Positions 1 through 10,226 of a stretch of DNA of 64,000 bases are shown in pieces (position 1 is the stretch's first letter; every line of letters begins with the position of its first letter). Below the pieces are notes generated by a model. That model was not told where the DNA came from. It saw only the letters and a program-made list of their open reading frames with translations, and made no database searches. The stretch comes from an uncultured Dokdonella sp. (GTDB lineage: Bacteria; Pseudomonadota; Gammaproteobacteria; Xanthomonadales; Rhodanobacteraceae): assembly GCA_934526015.1 (NCBI GenBank), contig CAKSZY010000001.1, forward strand, positions 186,001 to 250,000, written 5' to 3'. The translations under genes and the position numbers were made by a program.

Positions 1-165
1 GAGACCTCGATCCCCGGCGTGTTTGCCGCCGGCGACTGCACCACGGTGCCGTACAAGCAGATCGTCATCGCCATGGGCGAAGGCTCGAAGGCCGCGCTGA
101 GCGCCTTCGACCACCTGATCCGCACTTCGGCACCGGCGCAGGATGCGACGCGCGCGGCGGCGTAA
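1..165 (+). CDS. ahpF: Alkyl hydroperoxide reductase subunit F, C-terminal end (partial)
   Basis: The window opens inside this gene; 54 codons and a TAA stop remain. The visible peptide contains [15 protein letters not shown] followed by [15 protein letters not shown], the conserved FAD-binding end of AhpF, the flavoprotein disulfide reductase that passes NADH electrons to the peroxidase AhpC. Close matches to this end also exist in thioredoxin reductases, but the TTVPYKQI stretch and the LSAFDHLIR tail are AhpF-like. The start and the redox-active cysteine pairs lie outside the window, so activity cannot be judged. ahpC is presumably upstream. After the stop comes non-coding repeat sequence rather than another operon member. 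Confidence 0.88.
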   Translation, partial: ETSIPGVFAAGDCTTVPYKQIVIAMGEGSKAALSAFDHLIRTSAPAQDATRAAA

Positions 166-264
166 GTCTCCCGTCGAAGGCCCGGGCCCAGAGCCTTGGC
201 GTTGATTCTTCGCTCTCATTGGGTGGTGTTTTCTCGAGGTTCCGCTCGCCTCGGCGACTCCCAT

Positions 265-715
265 CACCGTCATCCCGGCGAAGGCCTGGATCCAGTTCCT
301 TGCCTTGGTTCTTTGCTCTTTCTTGGTGATGTTGTCTCGAGGTTCCGCTCGCCTCAGCGGCGAGCGCCCTACTTTCCTTTGCTTGCCCAAAGGAAAGTAG
401 GCAAAGGAAAGGGCGCCCCGGCATCCGCGCCAATCGGACTGCGTCCGATCGGTCCCCTGCGGTACTCGCCGCCCACCGGCCGGCGAACAACTCGGCCATC
501 CATGGCCTCAAACAGTTCGCCTTTCCCCGGCGGCCGGCTCCCCTCCTCGGCGCTACTGCAGGGGAGGGAACGTCAAGAGCGAAGCCAGAGCCAAAGACAC
601 AGCAGAGCCGAAGCTGGGCTTGAAGCCAGAGAAACAGCCGGAGTGCGTGCGTCATTCTTTTCCGTTCGTCCTGAGGTATCGAAGGATGAACGGCACTCTC
701 GAGCCAACGCCACGG
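265..715 (+). repeat. Long dispersed intergenic repeat, copy A
   Basis: This stretch matches, in reverse complement, the stretch at 50215-50706 over nearly its whole length. Shared blocks include GTCATCCCGGCGAAGGCC, TTCCGCTCGCCTC, CGGACTGCGTCC, GCCGGCGAACAACTCGGCC and TTCCGTTCGTCCTGAGGTAT. A 14-bp perfect hairpin lies at 368-401. No transposase, terminal inverted repeats or target duplication is evident, so it looks like a non-autonomous or structural intergenic element rather than an insertion sequence. The limits were set by eye. Confidence 0.75.
368..401. other. Covarying hairpin inside repeat copy A
   Basis: A 14-bp perfect stem (368-381 with 388-401) closes a 6-base loop. The core TACTTTCCTTTG pairs with CAAAGGAAAGTA. 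In the inverted copy at 50509-50544 the core is the same but the outer pairs differ (CC/GG here, GG/CC there) while pairing is kept. This suggests selection on structure. No U-tract follows, so it is not an obvious intrinsic terminator. Confidence 0.7.
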
Positions 716-777
716 AACAGGTACCGCGCAACCACCGCCGTTCGACACGGATCTGTACGACCCGTGCAGTCCGAGCC

Positions 778-1016
778 ATGAAAACGCAGCCAAAGCCAGG
801 CCGAAAGGGCGCCGAGGAAGCGCGGCAGCAACCCGCGATCCTTGCCGACACCGTGCCGGGCGCACGACCATCATCACCCGGCATGGTCGCGCGGTCGCGG
901 CCGTGGTGCCTGTCGCCGATGCCAGGGCCAGCCAACCCGTATCGCTGCAATCGCTGTCCGGCACCGGTCGTGGCCTGTGGGGTCGCGACAGCAGCAAGAC
1001 CTTGCGCAAGGACTAA
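778..1016 (+). pseudogene. Remnant of a Phd/YefM-type antitoxin
   Basis: In the frame ending with the TAA at 1014-1016 the last ~50 codons read TTIITRHGRAVAAVVPVADA, then QPVSLQSLSGTGRGLWGR and a SSKTLRKD end, the recognisable body of a Phd-family antitoxin. Upstream the frame has no start codon and degenerates into Arg-rich sequence. An ATG at 778 with MKT is in a different frame, so at least one frameshift separates the putative start from the conserved part. The remnant is followed at once by a truncated VapC-like toxin. I infer a dead type II toxin-antitoxin module. Confidence 0.7.
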
Positions 1017-1017
1017 G

Positions 1018-1281
1018 GTCACCCTGGCCGAAGTACTCACCGGCCCGCTCAAGGCCGGCGAAGAAGCACTGGCCAAGCGCTACCGGGCGGCTCTGGAAGC
1101 ATGGCAGGTCGTGGATTTCACCTGCGACATCGCCGAAAGCGCAGCCCGCCTGCGCGGCAAGTGCGGGCTGAAACTGCCCGATGCCATTCAAGTGGCGAGC
1201 GCATTGGCGATCAACGCCGATGCGCTGGTGACACATGACCGCGACTTCCCGAAAGTGCGCGGATTGCGCGTGCTCGCATAG
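1018..1281 (+). pseudogene. Truncated PIN-domain (VapC-like) toxin remnant
   Basis: About 87 codons ending in TAG at 1279 encode a PIN-domain C-terminal part: VTLAEVLTGPLKAG (second acidic residue), LKLPDAIQVASALAINADAL (third) and VTHDRDFPKVRGLRVL (fourth). PIN nucleases normally begin with an Asp-containing first strand about 40-50 residues before VTLAEVL. That segment is missing, and the homology starts right after the antitoxin stop in another frame. An internal deletion therefore appears to have fused the antitoxin end to mid-toxin, removing the first catalytic Asp and the start codon. The 3' end faces ligA, 15 bases away. Confidence 0.75.
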
Positions 1282-1296
1282 ACCCGACCCTCAGGC

Positions 1297-3741
<2,445 letters not shown>

Positions 3742-3759
3742 TCACGCAAGGGGATCACC

Positions 3760-4602
3760 ATGGCGAAGAAGGGTTGGGCGGCATTTCCGCATGCGGACAA
3801 GGCGTACGACCTCGCCGGTGACAAGCTCGCCAAGGCCTGGCCGAAGCTGCACGCCGGCGATCAGGAGCCGTTTCCGGACGACAAGCAGGTCGCCGGCCTG
3901 CTCAAGGCGCACCCGAAGCTCGGCAAGGACGCGGCCCAAGTTGCCGCGGAACTGCAGGACGCCTGGCGCGCGTTTCACCGCGGCGATTTCCAGCAGGCCT
4001 TCGAGACCGGAGTCGCCCTCGGCCCGCTCGGCCATTCGGTGGCGATCAAGGCCGGCGGCATCCACGGCAGCCATCTCCTCGACGACGAGGCGGCGAAGAC
4101 GAAACGCTACGAGGATCTCGTGCGCCTCGCCGACGAGGCCGTCGCCGCCCTGCCCGGCCTCGCCAACAGCCACTACCGGCGCGCCTTCGCGATCGGCCGC
4201 CTGAGCCAGTCGATCTCGATCACCAAAGCGCTGGCCCAGGGCCTCGCCGGCAAGGTGCGCGAATCGCTCGAGCAGGCGTTGAAGCTGGCGCCGAAGCATG
4301 CCGAGGCGCGCACCGCGCTCGGCCTCTACCACGCCGAGATCGTCGGCAAGGTCGGCGGCATGCTGGCCAAACTGACCTACGGCGCCAGCGCCAGCGAGGC
4401 CGAGAAGAATCTCGAACAGGCGCTCAAGCTGACCGCGGAGGCGCCGATCGCCTGGATCGAGTACGGCAACGCCCTGTTGCTGCTGCACGGTGAAAAACGC
4501 GAGGACGATGTCGCCGAGGCCTGGGACAAGGCCGCCAGACTCAAGCCGCGCGATGCGATGGAAGCGCTCGATGTCGCCTGGGCGCGCGAGCAGCTCGAAT
4601 AG
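3760..4602 (+). CDS. TPR-like protein of unknown function
   Basis: A 280-residue soluble protein with no signal peptide or membrane segment. It is Ala/Lys/Leu-rich and helical, with tetratricopeptide-like units in the second half (AEKNLEQALKLTAEAPIAWI; KVRESLEQALKLAPKHAEAR). The N-terminus, MAKKGWAAFPHADKAYDLAG, is not a domain I can name. The ATG at 3760 follows AAGGGG six bases upstream, and the longer upstream frame runs antisense to ligA, so this start is preferred. It is monocistronic and converges with the small gene at 4633. TPR proteins usually scaffold other proteins; the partner here is unknown. Confidence 0.8.
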   Translation: MAKKGWAAFPHADKAYDLAGDKLAKAWPKLHAGDQEPFPDDKQVAGLLKAHPKLGKDAAQVAAELQDAWRAFHRGDFQQAFETGVALGPLGHSVAIKAGGIHGSHLLDDEAAKTKRYEDLVRLADEAVAALPGLANSHYRRAFAIGRLSQSISITKALAQGLAGKVRESLEQALKLAPKHAEARTALGLYHAEIVGKVGGMLAKLTYGASASEAEKNLEQALKLTAEAPIAWIEYGNALLLLHGEKREDDVAEAWDKAARLKPRDAMEALDVAWAREQLE

Positions 4603-4632
4603 ACCGGCAAGGTGCAGCAGGCGCGCCGTACT

Positions 4633-4878
4633 TCAGTCCGGGACGATCAGGCTGATCGGCTGCGTGCCGGCGTCCAGCCGGGCCGAAACGAGCCGGGCGC
4701 GGCCGGCGTGGAACACGCTGAACTCGTAGATGCCCGGCACGTCGACGGGCAGGCTTATGCGGCCGTCGACGTCGGTCATCATGCCGATGTCCGCGACCTC
4801 CGCCGGCGCGCCGGCGACTGCGACGATCGCGTCGTGGATGGGACGACCATCGGCATCCCTGAAGACGATGTCGCGCAT
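4633..4878 (-). CDS. Small carboxypeptidase-regulatory-like beta-sandwich protein
   Basis: An 81-residue protein without signal peptide. The pattern DADGRPIHDAIVAV, then MTDVDGRISLPVD and GIYEFSVFHAGRA resembles a single CarboxypepD_reg/transthyretin-like beta-sandwich, usually found as part of larger secreted proteins. It lies 86 bases downstream of, and on the same strand as, the protease gene at 4965-5963, so the two may be co-transcribed. It could be a partner, chaperone or inhibitor of that protease, but nothing in the sequence proves this. Confidence 0.65.
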   Translation of the reverse strand: MRDIVFRDADGRPIHDAIVAVAGAPAEVADIGMMTDVDGRISLPVDVPGIYEFSVFHAGRARLVSARLDAGTQPISLIVPD

Positions 4879-4964
4879 GGCTCATGACCTCCGCAGGGGT
4901 TGTCGGGCTGGCCGCATCGTCGGGCGGGTCGCGCCCTCCGATGCGGCCGTCTGGCACGCCCGGC

Positions 4965-5963
4965 TTACAGGCCCAGGTTCTTCCAGCTCAACAGGTTGTT
5001 GAAGACGTTGCTCTCGATGCGCGTGGCCGAGTTGCCGCTGCTGCTGCCGTTGGTGTGGATGCCGACGGCGTAGCGCGCGCCGTTCTGCAGGATCCACACC
5101 GGCGAGCCGCTCTGCCCGCCCATGGTGTCGATGTTGTAGGTGATCACGCGGCTCGACACCGACTTCGTCTTCTGCGCCATGAACCACTGCTGGTTGCCCC
5201 CCTTCTCGCCCGGATAGCCGCTGAGGTTGAGCGCGGCCGCCTTGAGGAAGCTGTCGCTGCGGGTGGCGAAACCGAATGTGCCGACCGTTGCTCCCGGCCG
5301 CGCATTGGCCGGCAGGATGATCGCGCCGTAGTCGTTCTGGCGCTTCTTGCCCGAGGTCCAGCCGGTCACGCTGCGCAGCGCGGTGCCGGTGAAGCGGCCG
5401 TAGGGCTGCGAACCGTCGTTGAGCCCGGCGATCACCTCGACCGAGCGCACCCAGCCGCCCTCGTTGTGCATGTACACGCAGTGGCCGGCGGTGATGACCG
5501 TACGCGCGCTGACCAGCCAGCCCGTGCCGATGAAGCGCTTGCCGTTGGCGGCCGTGATGCGCAGGGCGCAGATCGCCCGCCACGGATAGCTCGTGGTCGC
5601 CTGCACGCGGATGCGGTCGTCGCTGCCGATGATGACTTCGGCGACGTGGCGGTCGGCCAGTTCCGGATAGCTGCCGAGAATGGCGTCGGGCAGTTCCTCG
5701 TCGGCCAGCGTCTCGAACGACTCGCCGCCGAACGTACCGGCTTCGAACGATCCTTCGCCGGTTTCCTGGCCGGCCTGGTTGGACGATTCGGCGTCCCCGT
5801 CGTCGATGTTCGGGTTGATCCCGTCGAGTTCCTCGTAGCGGGTGTCGGCCGCGCCGTCGTTTTCGGCTGCGGCGCTGCGTGCGTGGTCGATCAGGTCGGC
5901 GACCTTCGCCTGCGTGGCGGGGGACTCGTATTCGGACTCGCTGGTTTTCAGTACCTTGGGCAT
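4965..5963 (-). CDS. Trypsin-like (V8/glutamyl endopeptidase-like) serine protease
   Basis: A 332-residue protein whose C-terminal two-thirds is a chymotrypsin-fold protease with the triad in place: His in VITAGHCVY, Asp in KRQNDYGAIIL and Ser in MGGQSGSPVW. GTGWLVSARTVITAGH and the trailing GIHTNG match V8-like (S1B) proteases. The N-terminal ~130 residues are acidic and low in complexity (NDGAADTRYEELDG; EGSFEAGTFGGESFETLAD) and could be a propeptide. No Sec or Tat signal is visible after MPKVLKTSESEY, so export, if any, is unconventional. The start follows a GGAGAATCCC-type RBS on the minus strand. It diverges from the ECF sigma gene, with a 186-base shared upstream region. Confidence 0.85.
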   Translation of the reverse strand: MPKVLKTSESEYESPATQAKVADLIDHARSAAAENDGAADTRYEELDGINPNIDDGDAESSNQAGQETGEGSFEAGTFGGESFETLADEELPDAILGSYPELADRHVAEVIIGSDDRIRVQATTSYPWRAICALRITAANGKRFIGTGWLVSARTVITAGHCVYMHNEGGWVRSVEVIAGLNDGSQPYGRFTGTALRSVTGWTSGKKRQNDYGAIILPANARPGATVGTFGFATRSDSFLKAAALNLSGYPGEKGGNQQWFMAQKTKSVSSRVITYNIDTMGGQSGSPVWILQNGARYAVGIHTNGSSSGNSATRIESNVFNNLLSWKNLGL

Positions 5964-6113
5964 GGGATTCTCCGTGGGTGCGCTGCAACTCCGTGTTGCC
6001 CCGGAAAATACGCGGGAATGGTCCCTTGCCTGACACGCAAACCCCGCCGGGCGTCCTCGGGCGTTTCCCTGTCGTCCATGCCGATCACGCCCGATGTCGA
6101 TTGCCAGCGCCCT

Positions 6114-6141
6114 TGCGGAATGGCTCGAAGCATCCTTACCC
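6114..6141 (+). promoter_or_regulatory. Candidate promoter of the ECF sigma gene
   Basis: TTGCGG (6114-6119), a 16-base spacer and TACCCT (6136-6141) lie directly before the ATG at 6150. With this spacing transcription would begin at or just before the ATG, giving a leaderless or nearly leaderless mRNA. There is no Shine-Dalgarno sequence before 6150, which fits. Pattern-based only. Confidence 0.35.
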
Positions 6142-6149
6142 TCGCCCGC

Positions 6150-6701
6150 ATGGGGGCCGAACGAACGGACGAAGAACTGATGCTCGCGTATGCCGGGGGC
6201 GATACGGTCGCCTTCGAAATACTCTACCGGCGCCACCGTGGCACGTTGTACCGTTTCCTGCTGCGCTCCCTGCGCCAGCGCGCCGATGCCGACGAGGTGT
6301 TCCAGGAAACCTGGAGCCGCGCGATTGCCGCGCGCGCACGCTATCGGCCGGAGGCGAAGTTCACCACCTGGCTGCTGCAGATCGCCCACAACCTCGTCAT
6401 CGACCGCTTTCGCCGGGCACGGCCGCAAGCCGGCGAGGAGGAGACCGAAGCCGTCTTCCGCAACCTCGACGCCGCCGAGGACGAGCGCCCCGAGCGCGTG
6501 CTGAGCGAGTTCGAACAGCGTCGACGACTGCAGATCGCACTCGAGGAATTACCTGAAGAACAGCGCGTAACCTTCTTGTTGCGCATGGAAAATGGTCTCG
6601 GACTTGAAGCGATTTCCGAGATCACCGGAGCCGGCCGCGAGACGGTGAAATCCCGCCTGCGTTATGCCCTGGCGCGCATCCGTGCGAGGTTCGAGACATG
6701 A
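6150..6701 (+). CDS. ECF-type sigma-70 family RNA polymerase sigma factor
   Basis: A 183-residue sigma factor containing only regions 2 and 4. Region 2 shows ADADEVFQETWSRAIAARAR and FTTWLLQIAHNLVIDRFRR; region 4 shows ELPEEQRVTFLLRMENGLGL and GAGRETVKSRLRYALARIR, the helix-turn-helix that reads the -35 element. An in-frame ATG at 6120 would add 10 residues; 6150 is chosen because homology begins at ERTDEELMLAYAGGD and a candidate promoter overlaps the earlier start. Its stop overlaps the ATG of the next gene (ATGA), the usual sigma/anti-sigma arrangement. The signal it answers to is unknown; the divergent protease is a possible target. Confidence 0.92.
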   Translation: MGAERTDEELMLAYAGGDTVAFEILYRRHRGTLYRFLLRSLRQRADADEVFQETWSRAIAARARYRPEAKFTTWLLQIAHNLVIDRFRRARPQAGEEETEAVFRNLDAAEDERPERVLSEFEQRRRLQIALEELPEEQRVTFLLRMENGLGLEAISEITGAGRETVKSRLRYALARIRARFET

Positions 6702-7579
6702 GTGGGCGCAGGCAAGACGATCTCGAGCGCCTGCTCGACGCCGATCGCGGCGAGTTCGGCGCAATCTATGACCGCCTCGCGCGGGCCGAGCCACCGCGCC
6801 GGCTCGACCGCGCCATCCTTGCCGAAGCGTCGCGCGTCGCACTCGGCCCGCGTGCACCGCGCGCGCAGCGCTGGCTGCTCGGCCTCGGCTCGGCCGCCGG
6901 GCTCGTGCTTGCCGCCGGCATCGCCTGGCAGGTCGGTCGAAACACCGGACAGGATCCGGCCCTCGATTCGCGGGCGGCGCCGCAGCCCGCCGCGCGTTCG
7001 GTCGTTCCGGTGCAGCCGATCGCCGCTCCCTCGGCCCCGGCCGAACCCGAACCGCCGCCGGCGATTGTGCCGCCCGAGCGGGCGCAGGCGTCCGATCGCG
7101 AAGCGGAAACCAGGTCGTTGGAATCCCGGCGCCAGCGCCAGCCTCCCCGGGCCGAAGCCGCGCGCACCGCAGCGCCTCCGCCGCCGGCAGCACCACCGGC
7201 GCCGGCGCCCGCGCCGTGGCCGCTCGAGGAAGCCAGGCCCGAGGCGGCAGCGGGCCCCAATGTCGAGAGGCTGAAGGCGGCACCGACCTTCGAAGCGCCC
7301 CGCGCCGACCGCGCCGACGCGGCAGCGGGGGCAGCGGGGGCAGCGGCGGCCAGCGGGATGCGCGAGCCGGCTGCGGCGCGCGAAAGCCGGCCGGGCACTC
7401 CGTCGGCCTCGCAGCAATTGCGCAGCAACATGCGCCTGGCTCCGGCCGACTGGATCGCCGAGATCCGCCGGCTGGTCGAGACCGGGCGCCAGCAGCAGGC
7501 GGTCGAGAACCTGCGCCTGTTCCGTCGCCTGCATCCGGACTGGCCGCTCGACGCGGATCTGCGCCGCCTCGACGAATGA
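6698..7579 (+). CDS. Putative anti-sigma factor-like single-pass membrane protein
   Basis: 293 residues. A short cytoplasmic part (DDLERLLDADRGEFGAIYDRL) precedes one membrane segment near residues 65-83 (WLLGLGSAAGLVLAAGIAW). Then comes a long Ala/Pro/Glu-rich linker, with about 25 prolines between residues 90 and 190, and a conserved C-terminal helical patch (LAPADWIAEIRRLVETGRQQ; RRLHPDWPLD). Translational coupling (4-base overlap) to the ECF sigma gene and the membrane topology suggest it controls that sigma factor. I do not see the classic zinc-binding HxxxCxxC motif, so this rests on context. It is also coupled, by ATGA overlap, to the next gene. Confidence 0.65.
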   Translation: MSGRRQDDLERLLDADRGEFGAIYDRLARAEPPRRLDRAILAEASRVALGPRAPRAQRWLLGLGSAAGLVLAAGIAWQVGRNTGQDPALDSRAAPQPAARSVVPVQPIAAPSAPAEPEPPPAIVPPERAQASDREAETRSLESRRQRQPPRAEAARTAAPPPPAAPPAPAPAPWPLEEARPEAAAGPNVERLKAAPTFEAPRADRADAAAGAAGAAAASGMREPAAARESRPGTPSASQQLRSNMRLAPADWIAEIRRLVETGRQQQAVENLRLFRRLHPDWPLDADLRRLDE

Positions 7580-8178
7580 GCGCGACGCACACGCTCGCTG
7601 CGCCCTGCACGCACGTCGAGGAAGTCCGCAAGAGCCGCTTCGTGGTCCACGCCGCCGCGGTCGACGACCCGGTTGCGGCGCTGAGCTTCGTTGCCGCGGT
7701 CAGCGATGCGACCGCCACCCACAACTGCTGGGCCTACCGCATCGGCCAGGAATACCGCTTCAATGACGATGGCGAACCGGGCGGCACCGCCGGGCGGCCG
7801 ATCCTGCAGGCAATCGACGGCCAGCAGCTCGATCGTGTCGTCGTCGTGGTGACGCGCTGGTTCGGCGGCATCAAGCTCGGCGCCGGTGGCCTCGTGCGCG
7901 CCTACGGCGGCTGTGCCGCCGAGTGCCTGCGCCTGGCGGAACGCCGGCCGATCATCGAACGCATCGCCGTACGCGTGCGTTGCGATTTTTCCGCCCTGCC
8001 CGTGCTGCAGGCACGCCTGGCCGATTTCGCGGCCGACATCCGGACCACGCAGTTCGATGCGGACGGCGTCGAAATCGCACTGGGCGTGCCGCGCGAGCAG
8101 CTCGAGCGCCTGCACGCGTTCGTGCGCGACCTCACCCGCGGCCGCGGAAACGTCGAGGAAATCCCCGTCGCGCCTTGA
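7576..8178 (+). CDS. yigZ: YigZ/IMPACT family protein
   Basis: A 200-residue cytosolic protein of the UPF0029/IMPACT family, related to the eukaryotic Gcn2 regulator IMPACT. The N-terminal half carries the family hallmarks VRKSRFVVHAA, NCWAYRIGQEYRFNDDGEPG, GTAGRPIL and VTRWFGGIKLGAGGLVRAYG. The C-terminal half has the ferredoxin-like DUF1949 layout. The biochemical role in bacteria is not settled. The ATG at 7576 overlaps the preceding stop by four bases, so translation is probably coupled to the anti-sigma-like gene. Confidence 0.93.
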   Translation: MSATHTLAAPCTHVEEVRKSRFVVHAAAVDDPVAALSFVAAVSDATATHNCWAYRIGQEYRFNDDGEPGGTAGRPILQAIDGQQLDRVVVVVTRWFGGIKLGAGGLVRAYGGCAAECLRLAERRPIIERIAVRVRCDFSALPVLQARLADFAADIRTTQFDADGVEIALGVPREQLERLHAFVRDLTRGRGNVEEIPVAP

Positions 8179-8230
8179 AATCGCCGCCCTGCGCATCCAT
8201 GCGCATCGGACCCCTTCGCCGCGAGTCCCC

Positions 8231-9991
8231 ATGTCGGAACCGAATCCCGTGCCGCCGCGGCTTGCCGCCTACCGACGCCTGCTGCCGATGCTGCGCGAGC
8301 AGCGCGCACTGATCGCCGGCTGGCTGTTCTTCCTCGCCCTGTCCTCGGCCGCCACCCTCGCCTTGCCGGCAGCGGCGCGCTTCATGATCGACCGCGGCTT
8401 CGGCCAGACCGACCCGGCCCTGCTCAACGCGGGATTCATCGGATTGTTCGCGGTCGCCGTGGTGATGGCCTTTGCCGGCGCCGCCCGCTACTTCTGCGTG
8501 ACCCTGCTCGGCGAGCGCATCGCCGCGAACCTGCGCACGCGCCTGTACCGGCATCTGCTGACACTCGACCAGGCCTTCTTCGAACGCACCCGCACCGGCG
8601 AGCTCGTCTCGCGCCTCGCCGCCGACACCGAACTCGTGCAGACCGTGGTCGGCTCGACCCTGTCGCTGTCGCTGCGCAGCGTGGTCATGCTGATCGGCTC
8701 GACGGTGATGCTGATCATCACCAGTCCGCGCCTGGCCGGCCTCACCGCCCTGGTCATCCCGGCGGTGATCCTGCCGATCGTCTTCCTCGGCCGGCGGGTG
8801 GAGAAGCTCTCGCGCGAGAGCCAGGACCGCATCGCCGATTCCTCGGCGATCGCCTCCGAGTCGCTGGTGGCGATCCATGCCGTGCAGGCCTACACGCGCG
8901 AGCCGCACGAAGGCAACCGCTATGCGGGTGCGGTCGATCGTGCGCTGTCGACCGCACGCCAGCGCATCCGCACGACCGCCACGCTGACGGCGCTGGTCAT
9001 CCTGCTCGGCTTCGGCGCCATCACCCTCGTGCTGTGGGCCGGTGCGCATGCGGTGATCGCCGGCGAGATGAATGCCGGCGTGCTCGCCCAGTTCGTCCTC
9101 TATGCCGTCGTCGCCGCCGGTTCGGTCGGCGGCCTGACCGAGGTCTGGGGCGAACTGCTGCGCTGCGCGGGCGCGCTGGGCCGCATCGGCGAACTGCTCG
9201 ACACGCCGGCGGCAATCACCGCGCCGGCCCGCCCACGGGTACTGCCGACGCCGGTGCGCGGCGTGCTGCAGCTCGACGCGGTGTCGTTCCACTACCCGTC
9301 ACGACCGGATCGCCCCTCCCTGGATGCGATCGACCTCGCCATCGCGCCGGGCGAAACGGTTGCCCTGGTCGGACCGTCCGGTGCCGGCAAGACCACGGTC
9401 TTCCAGCTGCTGCAACGCTTCCACGACCCGCAGCAGGGCCGCATCGCGCTCGACGGGATCGATTTGCGCGAGCTCGATCCGGCCGAGTTGCGCCGCCATT
9501 TCGCCCTCGTGCCGCAGGATCCGGTGCTGTTCGGCGCGAGCATCGCCGACAACATCCGCTTCGGCCGCCTCGACGCCGGCATGGCGGAGGTCGAGGCCGC
9601 CGCCCGCGCCGCCGAGGCGCACGAGTTCATCGCGCAATTGCCGCAGGGCTACGACACCTACATCGGCGAGCGCGGCGTGCGCCTTTCCGGTGGCCAGCAG
9701 CAGCGCATCGCCATCGCCCGTGCACTCCTGCGCGACTCCCCGGTGCTGCTGCTCGACGAAGCCACCTCGAGCCTCGATGCGCAATCCGAACGCAGCGTGC
9801 AGCTCGCCCTCGAGAAACTCATGCAGGGACGCACGACGCTGGTCATCGCCCATCGCCTCGCCACCGTGCAGAAGGCCGACCGCATCATCGTCCTCGAGCA
9901 AGGCCGCATCATCGCCGAGGGCACCCACGCCAGCCTGCTCGCGGCCAACGGCCTGTACGCCGAACTCGCGCGCCTGCAATTCACTGCCTGA
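8231..9991 (+). CDS. ABC transporter, fused permease/ATPase (MsbA-like exporter)
   Basis: A 586-residue half-transporter: a six-helix transmembrane domain (about residues 25-310) followed by a nucleotide-binding domain. ATPase motifs are complete: Walker A GPSGAGKT (381-388), LSGGQ signature (485-489), Walker B VLLLDE (505-510) and the H-loop His541. It would act as a homodimer in the inner membrane. The closest types are lipid/multidrug exporters, but the substrate cannot be assigned. ATG 8231 gives a family-like N-terminus; longer upstream frames overlap yigZ. A long palindrome follows its stop. Confidence 0.93.
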   Translation: MSEPNPVPPRLAAYRRLLPMLREQRALIAGWLFFLALSSAATLALPAAARFMIDRGFGQTDPALLNAGFIGLFAVAVVMAFAGAARYFCVTLLGERIAANLRTRLYRHLLTLDQAFFERTRTGELVSRLAADTELVQTVVGSTLSLSLRSVVMLIGSTVMLIITSPRLAGLTALVIPAVILPIVFLGRRVEKLSRESQDRIADSSAIASESLVAIHAVQAYTREPHEGNRYAGAVDRALSTARQRIRTTATLTALVILLGFGAITLVLWAGAHAVIAGEMNAGVLAQFVLYAVVAAGSVGGLTEVWGELLRCAGALGRIGELLDTPAAITAPARPRVLPTPVRGVLQLDAVSFHYPSRPDRPSLDAIDLAIAPGETVALVGPSGAGKTTVFQLLQRFHDPQQGRIALDGIDLRELDPAELRRHFALVPQDPVLFGASIADNIRFGRLDAGMAEVEAAARAAEAHEFIAQLPQGYDTYIGERGVRLSGGQQQRIAIARALLRDSPVLLLDEATSSLDAQSERSVQLALEKLMQGRTTLVIAHRLATVQKADRIIVLEQGRIIAEGTHASLLAANGLYAELARLQFTA

Positions 9992-10063
9992 AGGAAGATC
10001 CAAAGCGCAGAAGCCTGAAACACGAAGGACACGAAGGGAAAGAAAATTCCGTAAAAGAGCTTT

Positions 10064-10149
10064 CTCCGTGTGCTCCGTGTGCTCCGTGTTTCAATCTTTC
10101 GCCTTCGCTCCGCAAAGCCTGAAACACGGAGCACACGGAGCACACGGAG
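10064..10149. repeat. Palindromic 9-bp-periodic repeat between convergent genes (site 1)
   Basis: Two 30-base arms, 10064-10093 and 10120-10149, are perfect reverse complements around a 26-base spacer. Each arm contains three copies of a ~9-base unit (CTCCGTGTG). A related motif, CACGAAGGACACGAAGG, lies just before at about 10021. It sits between the convergent ABC transporter and mtnP-like genes, so it could terminate both or insulate them. A second copy of the same family occurs at 29656-29845, also between convergent genes. Confidence 0.85.
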
Positions 10150-10226
10150 GAGAAGCAGGCACTGAAGAGCTTTTCCATTGCGATCTTCGTGTCTTCAAGG
10201 CTCCAGGCTTCGCGTTGCCACGCAAG

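Larger units (their letters stand above)
166..777. other. Intergenic region with repeat sequence
   Basis: About 610 bases between ahpF and the toxin-antitoxin remnant. Long open frames cross it, but their translations are Arg/Ser/Pro-rich and show no domain. It contains the dispersed element described at 265-715. A second, shorter repeated motif (TTCTCGAGGTTCCGCTCGCCTC near 231-252 and again near 333-354) flanks a sequence of the widespread CCGTCATCCCGGCGAAGGCC type. I see no gene here. Confidence 0.7.

Noticed and set aside
196-1017. Upstream part of the frame that ends in the VapC remnant
   Set aside because: This part translates intergenic repeat DNA and an off-frame antitoxin; only the last ~87 codons resemble a protein.
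10011-10160. Periodic repeats at first glance like a CRISPR array
   Set aside because: The period is about 9 bp, arms are inverted and there are no unique spacers or cas genes.
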